From: Chara braunii | Taxonomy: Eukaryota; Streptophyta; Charophyceae; Charales; Characeae | Direction: 5' to 3' | Assembly (NCBI GenBank): GCA_003427395.1 | Contig: BFEA01000075.1 | Span: forward strand, 1,749,782 to 1,808,659 | DNA length: 58,878 nt | Shown: one piece after another, positions 10,791 through 21,892 of the stretch | Layout of the letters: each line of letters opens with the position of its first letter | Position numbering within the stretch: position 1 is the first letter of the stretch | Translations under genes and position numbers: made by a program | Notes under the pieces: generated by a model | What the model was told of the DNA's origin: nothing | What the model saw: the letters and a program-made list of their open reading frames with translations, nothing else | The model's database searches: none

Positions 10791-11194
10791 GTGACAGTTG
10801 GCACGACGGGGTGGTTAGCAGTGAGATTTTTTTTTTCCCTTTTATTTTTATTTTGTTGTTTTGGTATTAGTTAGATTCGTTTTCCTTTATTTCGTTAGTT
10901 ATTCATTTTATTTTTCTTTCGAATCCGGTTCATTATTGATTCTCTCTTATGAATCCATCTCCGGAAGTAGGGCAGATTCGGCCTAAGTAGCTCGTTTTGG
11001 CAACGGGCTAGCCGAGGTCACGAGCGACCAGCCGCTTGGGAAATACGGCTCCACATCGAGAAGACTAGCGAAGTTGCGGGAGGTAGAGCGCAACGAGGAG
11101 TGGAAAGGAGAAGAGGAATAAGCGAGAAAGAAAAGTCGTGCACAGGGGATAGCGACGGAGACTGTGCGAGGGAGGAGCGCTGGCAGTCAAACAA

Positions 11195-11515
11195 GCGCGA
11201 AGAAGAAGAAAAAGAAGAAGAAGAGGGAGATGAAGAAGAAGGAGAGGGAGAAGAGAGGAGGGGTGAAGGCGACTTACCTGTCGCCCATCCTCGGCCTCGG
11301 CACCGTCACCCCATAGAGGGTGGATGTGGCTTCGTCGTGGTGTTGTCTTTGTGTCCGCACTCACAACGGCGCGTTCCCTTTGAGAAGTGTCCCGACTCAG
11401 TAAGAAGGTGAACGCGCGGAAAAAGGGAGACGCACGAGAAAGAAGAAGAAGAAGAAGAAGAAGAAGAAGAAGAAGAAGAAGAAGAAGAAGGAGAAGAAGG
11501 AGTAGGCAAAAGGGG
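11195..11515. repeat. Degenerate and pure (GAA)n tracts
   Basis: Purine-rich strand with an imperfect GAA/GAG tract (11,200-11,265) and a long GAA tract (about 11,440-11,505). The counterpart in unit 2 is at 26,940-27,110. Poly-Leu, poly-Arg and poly-Ser frames over it are artefacts. Confidence 0.9.
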
Positions 11516-11904
11516 GAGTTCAAGAGGGAGATGATGAGTGCGGGCAAAAGGAAGGTCACGACTATTAAGGCATTCATATGCCCTGGTGATGGATTGTGGA
11601 TCGTTGGGTTCGGCCACGCTCATCCTCACTCGTTGATTGACGCCGATCGCCCGCTACTTACTGCATGCGGGGGTGGAGACTTGTGGGATGTGGGGAGGCA
11701 CCCGCTGATGATATCGTGAAGTTAGCTCGCCATCCGTCCGACTTATTGGAATGCTCGCTTGTGCCTGTCGCCGTCGTCCTGCGGTGGTCTCAGTACGATG
11801 CGCGTTGTGACAGATCGCTCACAGAGGGAGGAAGAAACAACAGGTAAGTCTCCAACCTCGTGGCTGCCTCACTCTACCTCCATCAATCAGATGAGCAAAA
11901 ACGG

Positions 11905-12114
11905 GTGAATCTACCGCTAGAACATGGAAGTATACACTACCGCGAGTGTGAGTATGTTGAGTGCATTGTCTATCTTGCGGGTGCGTTCACGGTACCTGTG
12001 TCGGGAGGAAGAACAAAAATTAAATGAATCTACCACTAGGATATGGAAAGATGCATTGGGACGAGAAAAAAATTGCATGAATATGCCGCTAGGATGTGAA
12101 AGCGTTCATTACTA

Positions 12115-12165
<51 letters not shown>

Positions 12166-12458
12166 CGAACCCGCTACTGGTGTCACGGTACTTGCATCAA
12201 CGGGACGAGCGAAATCGAATAAGTCGATTACTACTACATGGAAATATACACTACTACACGTGAGTGTGTGTATACGAATGTCTGTGTGTGTAAGCGTATG
12301 CATATGTGTGTATGTGTGTATGTGTGTGCTTGTGTGTATGTAAGTGAGTGAATACACGTACCGATCTCGCAGCTAGCTTCATTGTGTCTCCATTGATAGT
12401 AAAAACACATCGAATGAACCTATCGCAAGATCATGAAAATATACATGGACTTGTGTAA

Positions 12459-12534
<76 letters not shown>

Positions 12535-12540
12535 AAAAAA
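11905..12540. repeat. Tandem units of about 110-200 bp with GT expansions
   Basis: Units start with words like TGAATCTACCNCTAG followed by ACATGGAANTATACACTAC. They are at about 11,908, 12,024, 12,076, 12,218 and 12,413, several leading into a (GT)n tract. A single unit is present in copy 2 near 28,312. The differing GT lengths make up most of the spacing variation. The last GT/GA tract runs into the sequence gap. Confidence 0.75.
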
Positions 12541-12695
12541 NNNNNNNNNNNNNNNNNNNNNNNNNNNNNNNNNNNNNNNNNNNNNNNNNNNNNNNNNNNN
12601 NNNNNNNNNNNNNNNNNNNNNNNNNNNNNNNNNNNNNNNNNNNNNNNNNNNNNNNNNNNNNNNNNNNNNNNNNNNNNNNNNNNNNNNNNNNNNNN
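12541..12695. other. Assembly gap (155 N)
   Basis: Run of N between a GA/poly-A tract and a further poly-A tract, so the assembly failed in low-complexity sequence. The true length is unknown. Confidence 1.
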
Positions 12696-12732
<37 letters not shown>

Positions 12733-12835
12733 ACCTAGTCGCCGGCTGGTCATGGTTGCTGCGGTCTGGCGACCAACCCGAATACTACACACTTCCATTC
12801 GAAATGAATAGAACCAGGAAGAAGAGTAGTATACT

Positions 12836-12969
12836 GTTATTATTATTGTTATTATTATTATTATTATTATTATCATTATTATTATTATTATTATTCATGT
12901 TAATATTATTACTATTATTATTATTATTGTAAAAATTTGCATATATTATTGTCGATATTATTTTATTGA

Positions 12970-13002
<33 letters not shown>

Positions 13003-13003
13003 A
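12836..13003. repeat. (ATT)n microsatellite
   Basis: Long interrupted ATT repeat. A second pure tract lies at about 14,509-14,560. Confidence 0.95.
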
Positions 13004-14508
13004 AGCGAATTGCTCGACCTCGCCCCTTTTACTTACCGTATGCGATAATGGAAACGCGAGAGATGTGTGATGCGTCCGTCCAATGACGTCGTAAGGCCGG
13101 ATCCATCACCCGTCTGGCTTGTTGGAATGAGTGTTTGTGCCTGTCATGACCCTCATGTTGTGGTCTCTGTGTGTTGCGCGGTGTGGAGGACCGTGCCTCG
13201 TTCTCGGTGAGAGAGAAAAGAGGGAGACGTCTAGGCACGAACAAACGGACAGATGACGAAAGACATACAAAAACAGACACACAGAAAGTCAGGCAGACAT
13301 AAATAAGACAGACAAATACAGAAAAGAGAGAGAGTGGGAAATGACCGTGACGATGCACGTATGGGGGTAGAGGAAGGAGAAGAAGAAGAAGAAGGAGAAA
13401 AAGAAGAGGAAGGAGAAGGAGCCGGGGTGCACACGGTCCCGCATGGTACTTGCTGACTTAACAGAGTGTGACCGGGACTGGGTACCGTTGGCTGCGCAAA
13501 GTACGACTGAGACTGGGCACTGATGACTTGACACAGTTGGCCTTTCATGTCTGTAGCAGCTGCGACCTTGATTTTTTTGGACTGCAGTCAAAAGTCACAA
13601 CTCACAGTCAGCGGTATAGGCGAGAGCCACAACCCACAACCAAGAGTCGTGTTCCACAAATGAAAGTCGTTACCCACAGGCTCAAACAACAACACGCCAA
13701 TGGAAATTTGGGAAAAGTATCAGGCCTTGACATTCTGAAGCGAGCAGGCCATAGGCATGTGGTACCGAGTCTAAGTCAAGCCAAAGGATGCATAGGCTGA
13801 AACGGGTTGTGACTCAGTCCAAGTCAATATAGGGACTGGCCAGCCACATTTATGGGAGATGCCCATTCGTGAGACATATGGAAGTGCTACTGAAGAACTT
13901 GCACGCTTTCTGCGAGTGGTATGTGGAAAAGCCATGTTGGGCAGCACTGCACTGAGACGGAAGGTGGCCATAGCCGCATAAGCTAGAATTAGGGATAGAG
14001 CAAGAAGCGGCGGATGTATTGAGAGTCAAGATTCTCAAGTAGAGAGAGAAACAGGGAGAAGAGAAGGGAGGGAGAAGAGACAGACGCAGGAAAGCAAACA
14101 GACACACAGACGCAAATAGACAGACGCACCCACAGAGAGGGAAAGAGAGGATGATGATGATGATGATGATGATGTGAGGGCACATACCTGGTTCTGACAA
14201 TGGTCTATAATGGTCAACATCTTCATGTACCTTGATTCTGCTGCTGACTTTAACTGGAGGCATTGTCATTTCGTAGGCTGTTAGTAGCTGTGTGATTAAA
14301 GGTTGGGCATTGTGCACCAGCTAGGGGAGAGACTCGGGGTGTTTTCGCAGACAATAAACAGGAGGGTGCTCTCGCTGGCCCCGGATTCAGTGGGATGATT
14401 CTCCGTTGGTAGAGTACCAGTGCATTACTGCTTTCTGGACTGAAAACAGTCTTCCGGGCTCTCAATATGATATTGCCATATGGAATCTGTCATTTCTCTT
14501 CCATACCC

Positions 14509-14559
<51 letters not shown>

Positions 14560-15330
14560 CATACAATATTACTACTATTTCAGTACCATGTGACCTCAGC
14601 AGACCTTGTGCCCGCACTAAGGGAAGATAGGTCTGAGTATCTACAAAAATCTCTTGCCTCAGCATTTCCGATATGAGTCTTGGACAGTTACTACAGGCTA
14701 GCTGGTTGAAGTGCAGCCTAGGCATCACTATGGTCCTTTCAAAAACAACAGGTGCATCAGGCAGCTCAGCCCGGGACGCGGGCTGTTGCACCCTGAACAC
14801 ACGCAGCATGAGGCCCGCATAATAAGGAGGGGTCGTAAACCATTAAGGATGCAACATTGCCAGCACCTCCACGCACGGGCACTAAGTGGCGTGCATCACA
14901 GCCAAACAACGGGACGCTAACAGGCTATGGTTAGGCATGCAGAGTAACAAGCATGCACCCGCACAGTATTGCAGGCCGGCTGGGCAGCAATCACACACGT
15001 GGTCCTTCAGACACGCATGCATGACAACGAGTGGGTTGCTGCAGCCAAGGTTGTGTGGCGAAAGTAAAGGGGTTCATGTATGTTAGAGAAGAAAGAAGGA
15101 GAAGAGAAAGTAAGGAGGAGGAAAGTAAAATGAAGGAGGGACCAATGACGAAAAGGGCGGAAGGACTGGTTCTGGTGGCTCATACGTTTTCGTTTCTTTT
15201 AATTTGTGAAAAGGTAAATTATTTATTGAAATGCGAATATTCTTATTTGCTCTCCAAAAAAATTTTATTAATATTATTTATTTGTGGTTGTTGTCATTGT
15301 TATCTACTATCATTCATTGATTGGCATCAT
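13004..15330. other. Non-coding leader of unit 1
   Basis: No credible gene. Contains GAA-rich, ACAG-rich and GAT-rich low-complexity stretches (13,378-13,420; 14,095-14,175). Its blocks match unit 2 in pieces: 14,190-14,500 resembles 30,260-30,580, and the words AGCAGCTGCGACCTTGA near 13,555 correspond to the minisatellite expanded at 29.6 kb. Reading frames through the region are interrupted or low complexity. Confidence 0.6.
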
Positions 15331-15667
15331 GGGTAAGGAGGCGGATCAGATGTGGAGGGAAGAAGTGAGGCACCAGAGAGAGATATCCTCACCATGTGAT
15401 GATGCCTACCTCCATCCTCCTCTGTTCTCTCTTTGATCTAATCCCCCCATTTCCTTTTTTTTTTCTCATATTTATCCAGGAAGTATTATTATAATCATTA
15501 TCATTGTTATCATAATATTATTGAAGGTAATGGGGAGGATCAGATATGAAGAAGTATGGAGCATTGGAGAGGAGAGGGACATCGTCACCGTGTGACAGTG
15601 CCTAACTCCTTCGTCCTTCCCTATTCTCCCGTATCCTGATCCCCTCATTTCCCTATGTTTCCACAAC
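15331..15667. repeat. Tandem duplication, period about 196 bp
   Basis: GGTAAGGAGGCGGATCAGAT (15,334) and GGTAATGGGGAGGATCAGAT (15,528) begin two similar units that share the motifs TCACCATGTGATGATGCCTA and TCACCGTGTGACAGTGCCTA. One unit only is seen in copy 2 at about 30,600-30,720. Confidence 0.7.
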
Positions 15668-15719
15668 TATCTGAAATGGTACTATGATCTCTCTGAATTG
15701 ACAATCTACTCTATGGAAA

Positions 15720-15999
15720 AGGATGACCGAACAGACAGACACAACAGGGCGATTGCGGGAGCTCTGCCGGAGTTCAGGAAGAACTCTGGAGGCAGGGAAC
15801 CATGAGGTACGTGTTAGTACCTATTCCTTTCCCATATACCCTTATAGGCTACAACCATCTATTGGACTGCGTGTATGACTGTATGACCTATTGTTTGTGT
15901 TTTCTTCATGATTAATCGTATCAAAAGAGAAAAAACTATATGATTGAAGTAAAAACCTTGTCTGAAGTCAGGAAGGAACCTAGGAGAACCAAGAAGGAA
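15720..15999. other. Conserved block before hairpin array III
   Basis: GGGCGATTGCGGGAGCTCTG and the following 240 bases align closely with 30,780-31,010 in unit 2, ending just before the hairpin array in both. No coding pattern is apparent. Confidence 0.6.
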
Positions 16000-17310
16000 C
16001 CTAGTCTGCTTGGGTTTGGGAGGCGAAGTTGTGTGATGGATGCTCCCGTGGAGTCGTCATATACAACCGGCATGAACTGATTAAAGTGGAAGATGGGGTA
16101 CTCCCATGCAAAGTACCCTGTCATTCACCCGACTAAGTAACGTGTTGATGGAATGATTGTTTGGTTCCAACGTTGGTGATTGGAAGTTGCAGTGCGGTTT
16201 CCTTTATTATCATACAGGCTAGATCTATGAGGTAATCCGGTACTCCCGTGGGGTACATATCTTCAATGACTACTAGAAGTGATGGTAGGAGGAGGTTCCC
16301 ATGAAATTCTCCTATCGCTGATCTGACCAGACTTTGAAGGGAACTAAGTACTCACCGTGTGAGTACACAAACTCCTATGTCTGGGACGATCTGTCTGACT
16401 TTCCGTGGGAGTCGGCATACCTTTTGCTCATCTACAATGCTTAGGCAAGGTACGAGAACGGTCAAGACGACTTAACCAAGAGTTGTTTTGACTAATCTCC
16501 TACGCATCAAACTGGTAGTAATACTTGTCTGATTTGGGGATCGACTAACGAGGGGAAGGAATGAGGTGATTGTATATGGGCAGTAGAGGGATACTCCCGG
16601 GTGAGTAACCCTACTACTTGTTCGAGTATGACTGATGGATGACACAATCGATTACTAACGACCTATCTATTTAACATTGGATCAGGTTACGAGAGACTTT
16701 CGTGGGGCCATCCTATCGCTTAATCAAGGGGATGGTAGTCGCAGTCATTCGGATAGGAGTAGGATAACTCCCGTGGGGTCATCTTATTGCTTGCTTTGCC
16801 CTATCTTAACAATTTTAGTGAGTTACTCCAACAAATGGAGGATCTGGTGTTTGCCTGAGTCTGCTAACTTAATCCTAGCTCGTCTGACTCTGAGAAGGTA
16901 GTAGGGTGACTCCCATGGGGTCATCCTATTACACTTTTGAGAATAGGTCCGTTCTTAATCAAGGAGTAATAGGAGGCTTCCGTGAAGACCACCTATTACA
17001 GACTTGAATTCTGTATTGATATCTGGATCTAAAATGTTTTCGGACATTGGAACAAGTGTTGAGACACTTCGACAAGGGTCTCTCAACTAATTATTTTAAC
17101 TAATAAAGGGATACTCCGTTGTGAGTTATCCGATTGCTTGCACAAGATTGTCTGAACTGTTCGCTTGCATGAGGACTGCATGGACTTTAAAGAATGGTTG
17201 AGTGCTCTCATGGGGTTACTCGACTACTTCTTTGACTAATCGACTGTCTGGAATTGATCAAGTAGTGGAAGATTCGCGAGTGAGTCGACCCGCTACTTGC
17301 GTATATTAGG
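16000..17310. repeat. Hairpin array III (unit 1)
   Basis: About seventeen hairpins with differing arms. GGGTACT/AGTACCC at 16096-16118. GTACTCAC/GTGAGTAC with loop CGT at 16348-16366. GTAATAGG/CCTATTAC with inner CTTC/GAAG and loop CGT at 16966-16999. GTTGAGA/TCTCAAC at 17058-17087. CAAGTAGTGG/CCGCTACTTG with one G-T pair at 17259-17299. Arm sequences differ between units but stay self-complementary. It lies upstream of frames A, B and gag, like array IV in unit 2. Confidence 0.8.
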
Positions 17311-17529
17311 ACAAGAAGAAGAGAAAGGAAAAAGGAGTGCTCAAACGGAAGCGACCCCAAAAGTTATAAAAGAAGCAGAATGAAAGACAAATACCGTGGA
17401 GACAAAAAATTAGAAAAGAAGAAGCCCCGCGTAGACTCAATTCATTAATCAACTCCTTAGGGAGAAACCGCCACTGACATGAGTTGATCTCAGCTAGATT
17501 GTCACGTAAGCACCAAAGAGTGTGTCTAT

Positions 17530-18000
17530 CCACAGAATAGAAAATGCAAGGACTAAGAGTAGGGGAAATAAGAGTTTCCTAAGACAACTTAGGACATAGG
17601 CAAAAGACTCCTTGAACAAAAGGAGGAAGAGTGACAGACGATTTATGGTAGGTAGAAGCTAAGGAGTTAGACTTTGGGATGTTGATCCCAAAGCTCACAG
17701 ACCAGATCTAAGGGTTTGACCCTAAGATATCAATATGTGGAAAATCGAGTAGGGATGTTGAATCTTTGAAAACCTGTGTGTGCAGGTCCATATTTTAATC
17801 TACTGCAATCGAAGGAGAAGTCCTACAAAGAGGACTTAATTTTTTTGTTATCTCTCGATAACAGGTCGGTCGTTGTCGATTAAACTTTCCCCCCCCTTGA
17901 CTTGATACCCACGATGACCTTCGATTGCCTGGCGCGGTCCTATGTGAACGGACCTGGGTCTGGTTAAATTGAAGCCCTAGCAAAACGACAAAATGAAAGA
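17530..18000 (+). other. Conserved leader block of unit 1
   Basis: Begins AGAAAATGCAAGGACTAAGA and aligns with 32,920-33,305, then with 34,655 onward. It contains the inverted pair TATCTCTCGATAACAG and the stretch GGTCCTATGTGAACGGACC. In unit 2 an insertion of about 1.34 kb splits this block after GATACCCAC. It might correspond to an R/U5 or untranslated leader, but no primer-binding site could be assigned. Confidence 0.5.
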
Positions 18001-18441
18001 TAGGATACGATTTCTATTTAGAGGGTAAGAGGACTACTAAGGTTAATTGTCGGTCTATTGATATGAGCATTTGTCTAGGGTAGCTTTCATGAGATACGAC
18101 AAGTACAAGTTATAGTATATAGCCGGTTAGTCTGCCTTTTATCATTTTCCCGAAACAATAATTACTCCTGTATGTGATTAAGGTGGCATGTAGGGTAGCG
18201 ACCAAGGATTGCGGAGACCTTTTGGTAGAAATAGCAGAAGAACCCATCAACATTATAGGATTTGACCAGACTCGTTGAATCTGCTTGAGAAGTGTTTTTT
18301 TCTACAGTATTATCTTCTAATTGTAACGCTTTCTGACCCGACAACAACCACGTATATATCATAAGCCTTCATTCTTTTGTAAAACTGTGATATAAGTATC
18401 AAAAAGTTCGACACTACTTTAGGTGTCTCATCCCTCCAATC

Positions 18442-18930
18442 ATGCCGCGTGGGGCAGGAACTGGAAGAGGGAGAGGCGGTCGGCAGGGAAAGGTCGCAGA
18501 GAGACCTATTGATTTAACAAGAGAAAGAGAGGAGCGAGAGAAAGAAGATGAGGAAGAGGAGAAGTGAGAGAGAATGAGATTGAGGCGACATCAGGAAGAT
18601 CTACATCAGCGAACGCCATCTCCTGGGAAGATGGTTTACTACTCTTATAAGTACGAACAACGTTACGGCTCCCCTCCGCCACGCTTTGAGCCACTTTCCC
18701 GTACTTTTTTACCCCTCTTCTCCTATGGCACGTCGGCTTCAGCAGTTGACTGTCCTTCCTCAGCCACGCCAACCAACTATTCCGCCACCGCCACATGTGT
18801 CTGACCCTTCCATAGTGTCCCAGGCTGTGCCAACGGATCGTAGATTATGTATCACCCTGACTTTGTTCTTCCTATGTCAAATTGAATTGTGCGGGCTAAT
18901 CTCATACCTATTGTACGAAAGGGTCATTTG
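18442..18930 (+). pseudogene. Frame A, unit 1 copy, broken
   Basis: Homologue of the open frame at 35,262-35,807. The ATG at 18,442 starts a Gly/Arg-rich head, then PIDLTRERE and an acidic and basic stretch. A TGA at 18,565-18,567 stands where unit 2 has TGG. A frame change then occurs around 18,695-18,725, before MARRLQQLTVLPQP. The tail reads LCITLTLFFLCQIELCGLIS, a hydrophobic segment that could span a membrane. Most substitutions against unit 2 in this tail are synonymous (CTA/TTG, CAG/CAA, ATA/ATT, TTA/TTG, CTG/CTA, ATT/ATC), which supports this frame as the formerly coding one. Function unknown; no family recognised. Confidence 0.6.
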
Positions 18931-20883
18931 AGGGTGTCACCCTGTTAACATGAAATATAATCAGGATTAGTGGCAATTTAATGTTTGTCTAGGTTGTCAG
19001 ACAAATACACCCTCGAGAGGGAATAAATCACGATGACTTTTGTACTTCTTCCCTTGTCAATAATAATACCTATAATGGAGAAGGTATCCGTCTAGGAAGA
19101 GAAACGGGAGGTGATGGAACGTATTGGCATTTCTTTAGGGATGATCGATTTGGAAAGATGTGAGACAATCTCTTTGGGATTCTATCCCAGATAGGCACAA
19201 TTTTTTCTTTGTTCATGAGTAATGTACTAGTCGATCAACTATAGCCAAAGAGGAGAAAACAATTCTAGTAGAATACTAATGAGTGAGAAATATATCCGAG
19301 AATACAAGGGGGTCTAAATATAGGTAGAGGCAGTAAGGACTCTCATTTTTTATGGGTTCTTAATAAAATTTCAGTTTTAGGAAAAAGTCAATATGGGTTG
19401 GGTCCGTCCTTTGGAGAGTTTTAAAAAATGATTTCGTCTATGAGAGGCTTCCAAAGACTCTTGATCCTGAGTGTGGTGAGGCAATGAGGAGTTTGGTGTT
19501 AAATCATCCTATTTATGTTGAATTTGGTGGCGAGATTGAGGTATGAGGCTATCTAGTCCAAGACTATCTACCTTAATATATTCAACTAAATTTAAGCGCC
19601 TAAATTTCTTCCTTTTAAGACCATTCATTTGAGTTATCTATGTAAATTAATCAATTCACACCACTGTATTCGAGGCAAGCCTATTTAATATTATTCATAT
19701 GAGACTATCTATCTAACATATTTTTCACCCATTTGAGTTTATTTATTTAAGATTGTACGCCTTAATTCATCCTCATGAGGTAATCAAATATTATTATTCA
19801 TTTATGTCTATTTCACTTGAACCTATATGGTTGATTGTTTTCCTTATAAAGACTAGATGTGCTACGCCGAATTCACGTTCGACGCGGGGTCGAAGATAAA
19901 TAGAGTGACCAACATGATCTTGAGAGAAGAGATTCTCTCGAGAAGTGGTCAATGTATAGAATCTACTCTTGGGGGGAATCACAATCCTAAGTTATCTTTT
20001 TTTTGAAAGATTGCTTAAATGAGCTATAAAATTTGTCTTATAAAGTAGTGGTGAGACCCGTGCTAGAACTATGTTCCTGGTCCATAGTGGGGTGTTGTCA
20101 CCTAACCCTTTGAGGAATGGTGACTACATTACTGCTGAGAAGGAGGAAAATATTTGGGCCTTGTTAGACTATAGTCAATGACGAAGGCGACTACTACCTG
20201 TCGCAAGGAAGCAGGGGGTGATTCCCTAGCTATCTTTGTGACAAGTAGGTTCATCATTATGAGATGAGATATGGCATCATAAAACTTGTACGGTGGGGTT
20301 GTTTACTTATTGACAAGAGTCTACAATGAACGAATATTGAAATCGGAGGGTGACGCAGTGAGGCTGGGTCCTTGAGCGGGGCTCGGGAGTCTAAGATGTT
20401 AACCTTTTAAGGGATTACACTGCCCCTTGACACAATATACTAATGTCAAAGCCCAGGGAGTAAAATGTGGTACTCTCATTATTTTTGTATAGAAAAACAT
20501 TAAATTTTATTGTTGAAGAATTTATTGACCAAAGCATGACTCTCGTCTATCGTAACAGTTACCATAAGTTTCTCGTCATCACTATGCGAGCATATGTTAG
20601 TCAAATTTGTCTTTTCGCTTGTTAATACTATTTAGTTATTCAACTACTATAATTATAGATTATTGTTATCACTATGATGGTATATCCTTACTATAAGTAT
20701 CAGTCATTATGAGAACTTTTGACATTCAATATTTAAAAATTGCAAATGCGTTATTATCGCATTATATTATCACCTGCTTTTTTGAATGGTCTTAGACGTT
20801 GGAAATGAGGGATGATAGTGAGAAATGATTTGAAGACAATCTTTCAAAAATGATATTGTAAAAATGAGGGGTTCTGTATAGTG
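18931..20883. other. Conserved non-coding spacer between frames A and B (unit 1)
   Basis: Alignable throughout with 35,808-37,678 but with stops in all frames and no clear third-position bias. A short shared tail (YITAEKEENIWALLD here, YITSKKEESIWVLLD in unit 2) is the only hint of coding, with mostly amino-acid-changing differences. Ends in AT-rich sequence. Confidence 0.5.
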
Positions 20884-21603
20884 ATGGGAGATCCTTGGCG
20901 TGCATTTGTCTATGTGAGCAGGACCTAGGGGGAGCTGAAGAAGGTAAGAATGTTGTATGTTAAGGAAGACCCTTATGTAGCCTTGCCTATTGAAAAAGAG
21001 GACGGGTTGGAGATGTCCTTGCCAAGGATGGTCAGGGAGAATGGATATATCAGTTCCTGGTGGACCATATCTTTGAATAAGGGTATCTTTATTTGAATTG
21101 AATCTGACTTCAACGATGATGGGGACAGAGAAGTTGTAAAAGTGACTCTGAACACCTCGTCATCTTTTTGGATTACTTTCAGTATCGAGTTGGAACTGAG
21201 ACATGAGAATCTGCTCACGAGACTATTAGGACTAACTCAAGTGGCTGTTGCGAAGTGGGTAAAAGAAATGTGTAAGAAAAGAGATGAGTCGGTATCCGTT
21301 GTTATAGAGGTCAGGGGTACTGATAAGTTTGTGCTCCTCTCCTCCCCGTTGCAAGTCATCCTACCTGAGTTCCTTGTGGAAGAATATTTTAATGGACGAG
21401 AGAGAATGAAGGCAGTTGCGGAGGCGACTTTGATAGAACGAGGATGGGGACACAAGCGTTATACGAGCGAGATAGTACTATACCTAGAAATAGGGTCTGT
21501 ACTCTTCAACGGAAAGCTTCAAAGTACGACTTATATTGTTAACACCTACACTGATTCTCATGACCCAGACGAAAAATTTAACACTTTGATGAGGTTCGAA
21601 TGA
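20884..21603 (+). pseudogene. Frame B, unit 1 copy: unknown protein, about 240 codons
   Basis: Homologous to 37,679-38,397. The longest open part (from about 21,100) encodes a mixed, soluble-looking protein. Motifs kept in both copies include LRHENLLTR/LGHENLLTR, VAKW, VVIE(V/I)RG, PEFLVEEYFNGRE/PKFLVNEYFDGRE, IERG, HKRYTSEIV/YKRYTSEIV and KLQSTTYI. Many differences between copies fall at third codon positions, so both descend from a translated ancestor. This copy has a 2-base deletion and a TAG near its start and a TGA at 21,094-21,096 where unit 2 has TGG. I do not recognise the family. Its place between frame A and the gag-like frame suggests an element protein. Confidence 0.6.
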
Positions 21604-21892
21604 AGGTAGGCGGGCAGTGAATGTTGTTAATTTCATCAATTCATGTGTGCAACTTATAGTCTTAAGTTAGGTGTTTTCTCGCATTTGCTTACATGATTCA
21701 TATATGGTTACGGCGCCTTTTTACTGTTCCGCCAGGTGACTGTTTAAAAGATTATGTGTTCGTATATTGGCGGTATTAGGTTGTCTTTAGATTTGTTAAA
21801 ATAGGAAAGGAGATGCTTATTAAGAACTATCTCCGACTTACAGCCTGACGCTTTGTTGCTTGCTGTACTTGTACAGATCAGCAGCGATGATA

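Noticed and set aside
11065-11719. Long poly-Leu, poly-Ser and poly-Arg reading frames on both strands
   Set aside because: They are translations of the GAA/TTC microsatellite; flanks are unconserved with unit 2.
12379-12876. Frames with long X runs around the gap
   Set aside because: Produced by N bases and GT/GA/poly-A repeats.
14462-14809. 115-residue poly-Asn frame
   Set aside because: Translation of the ATT microsatellite; no conservation with unit 2.
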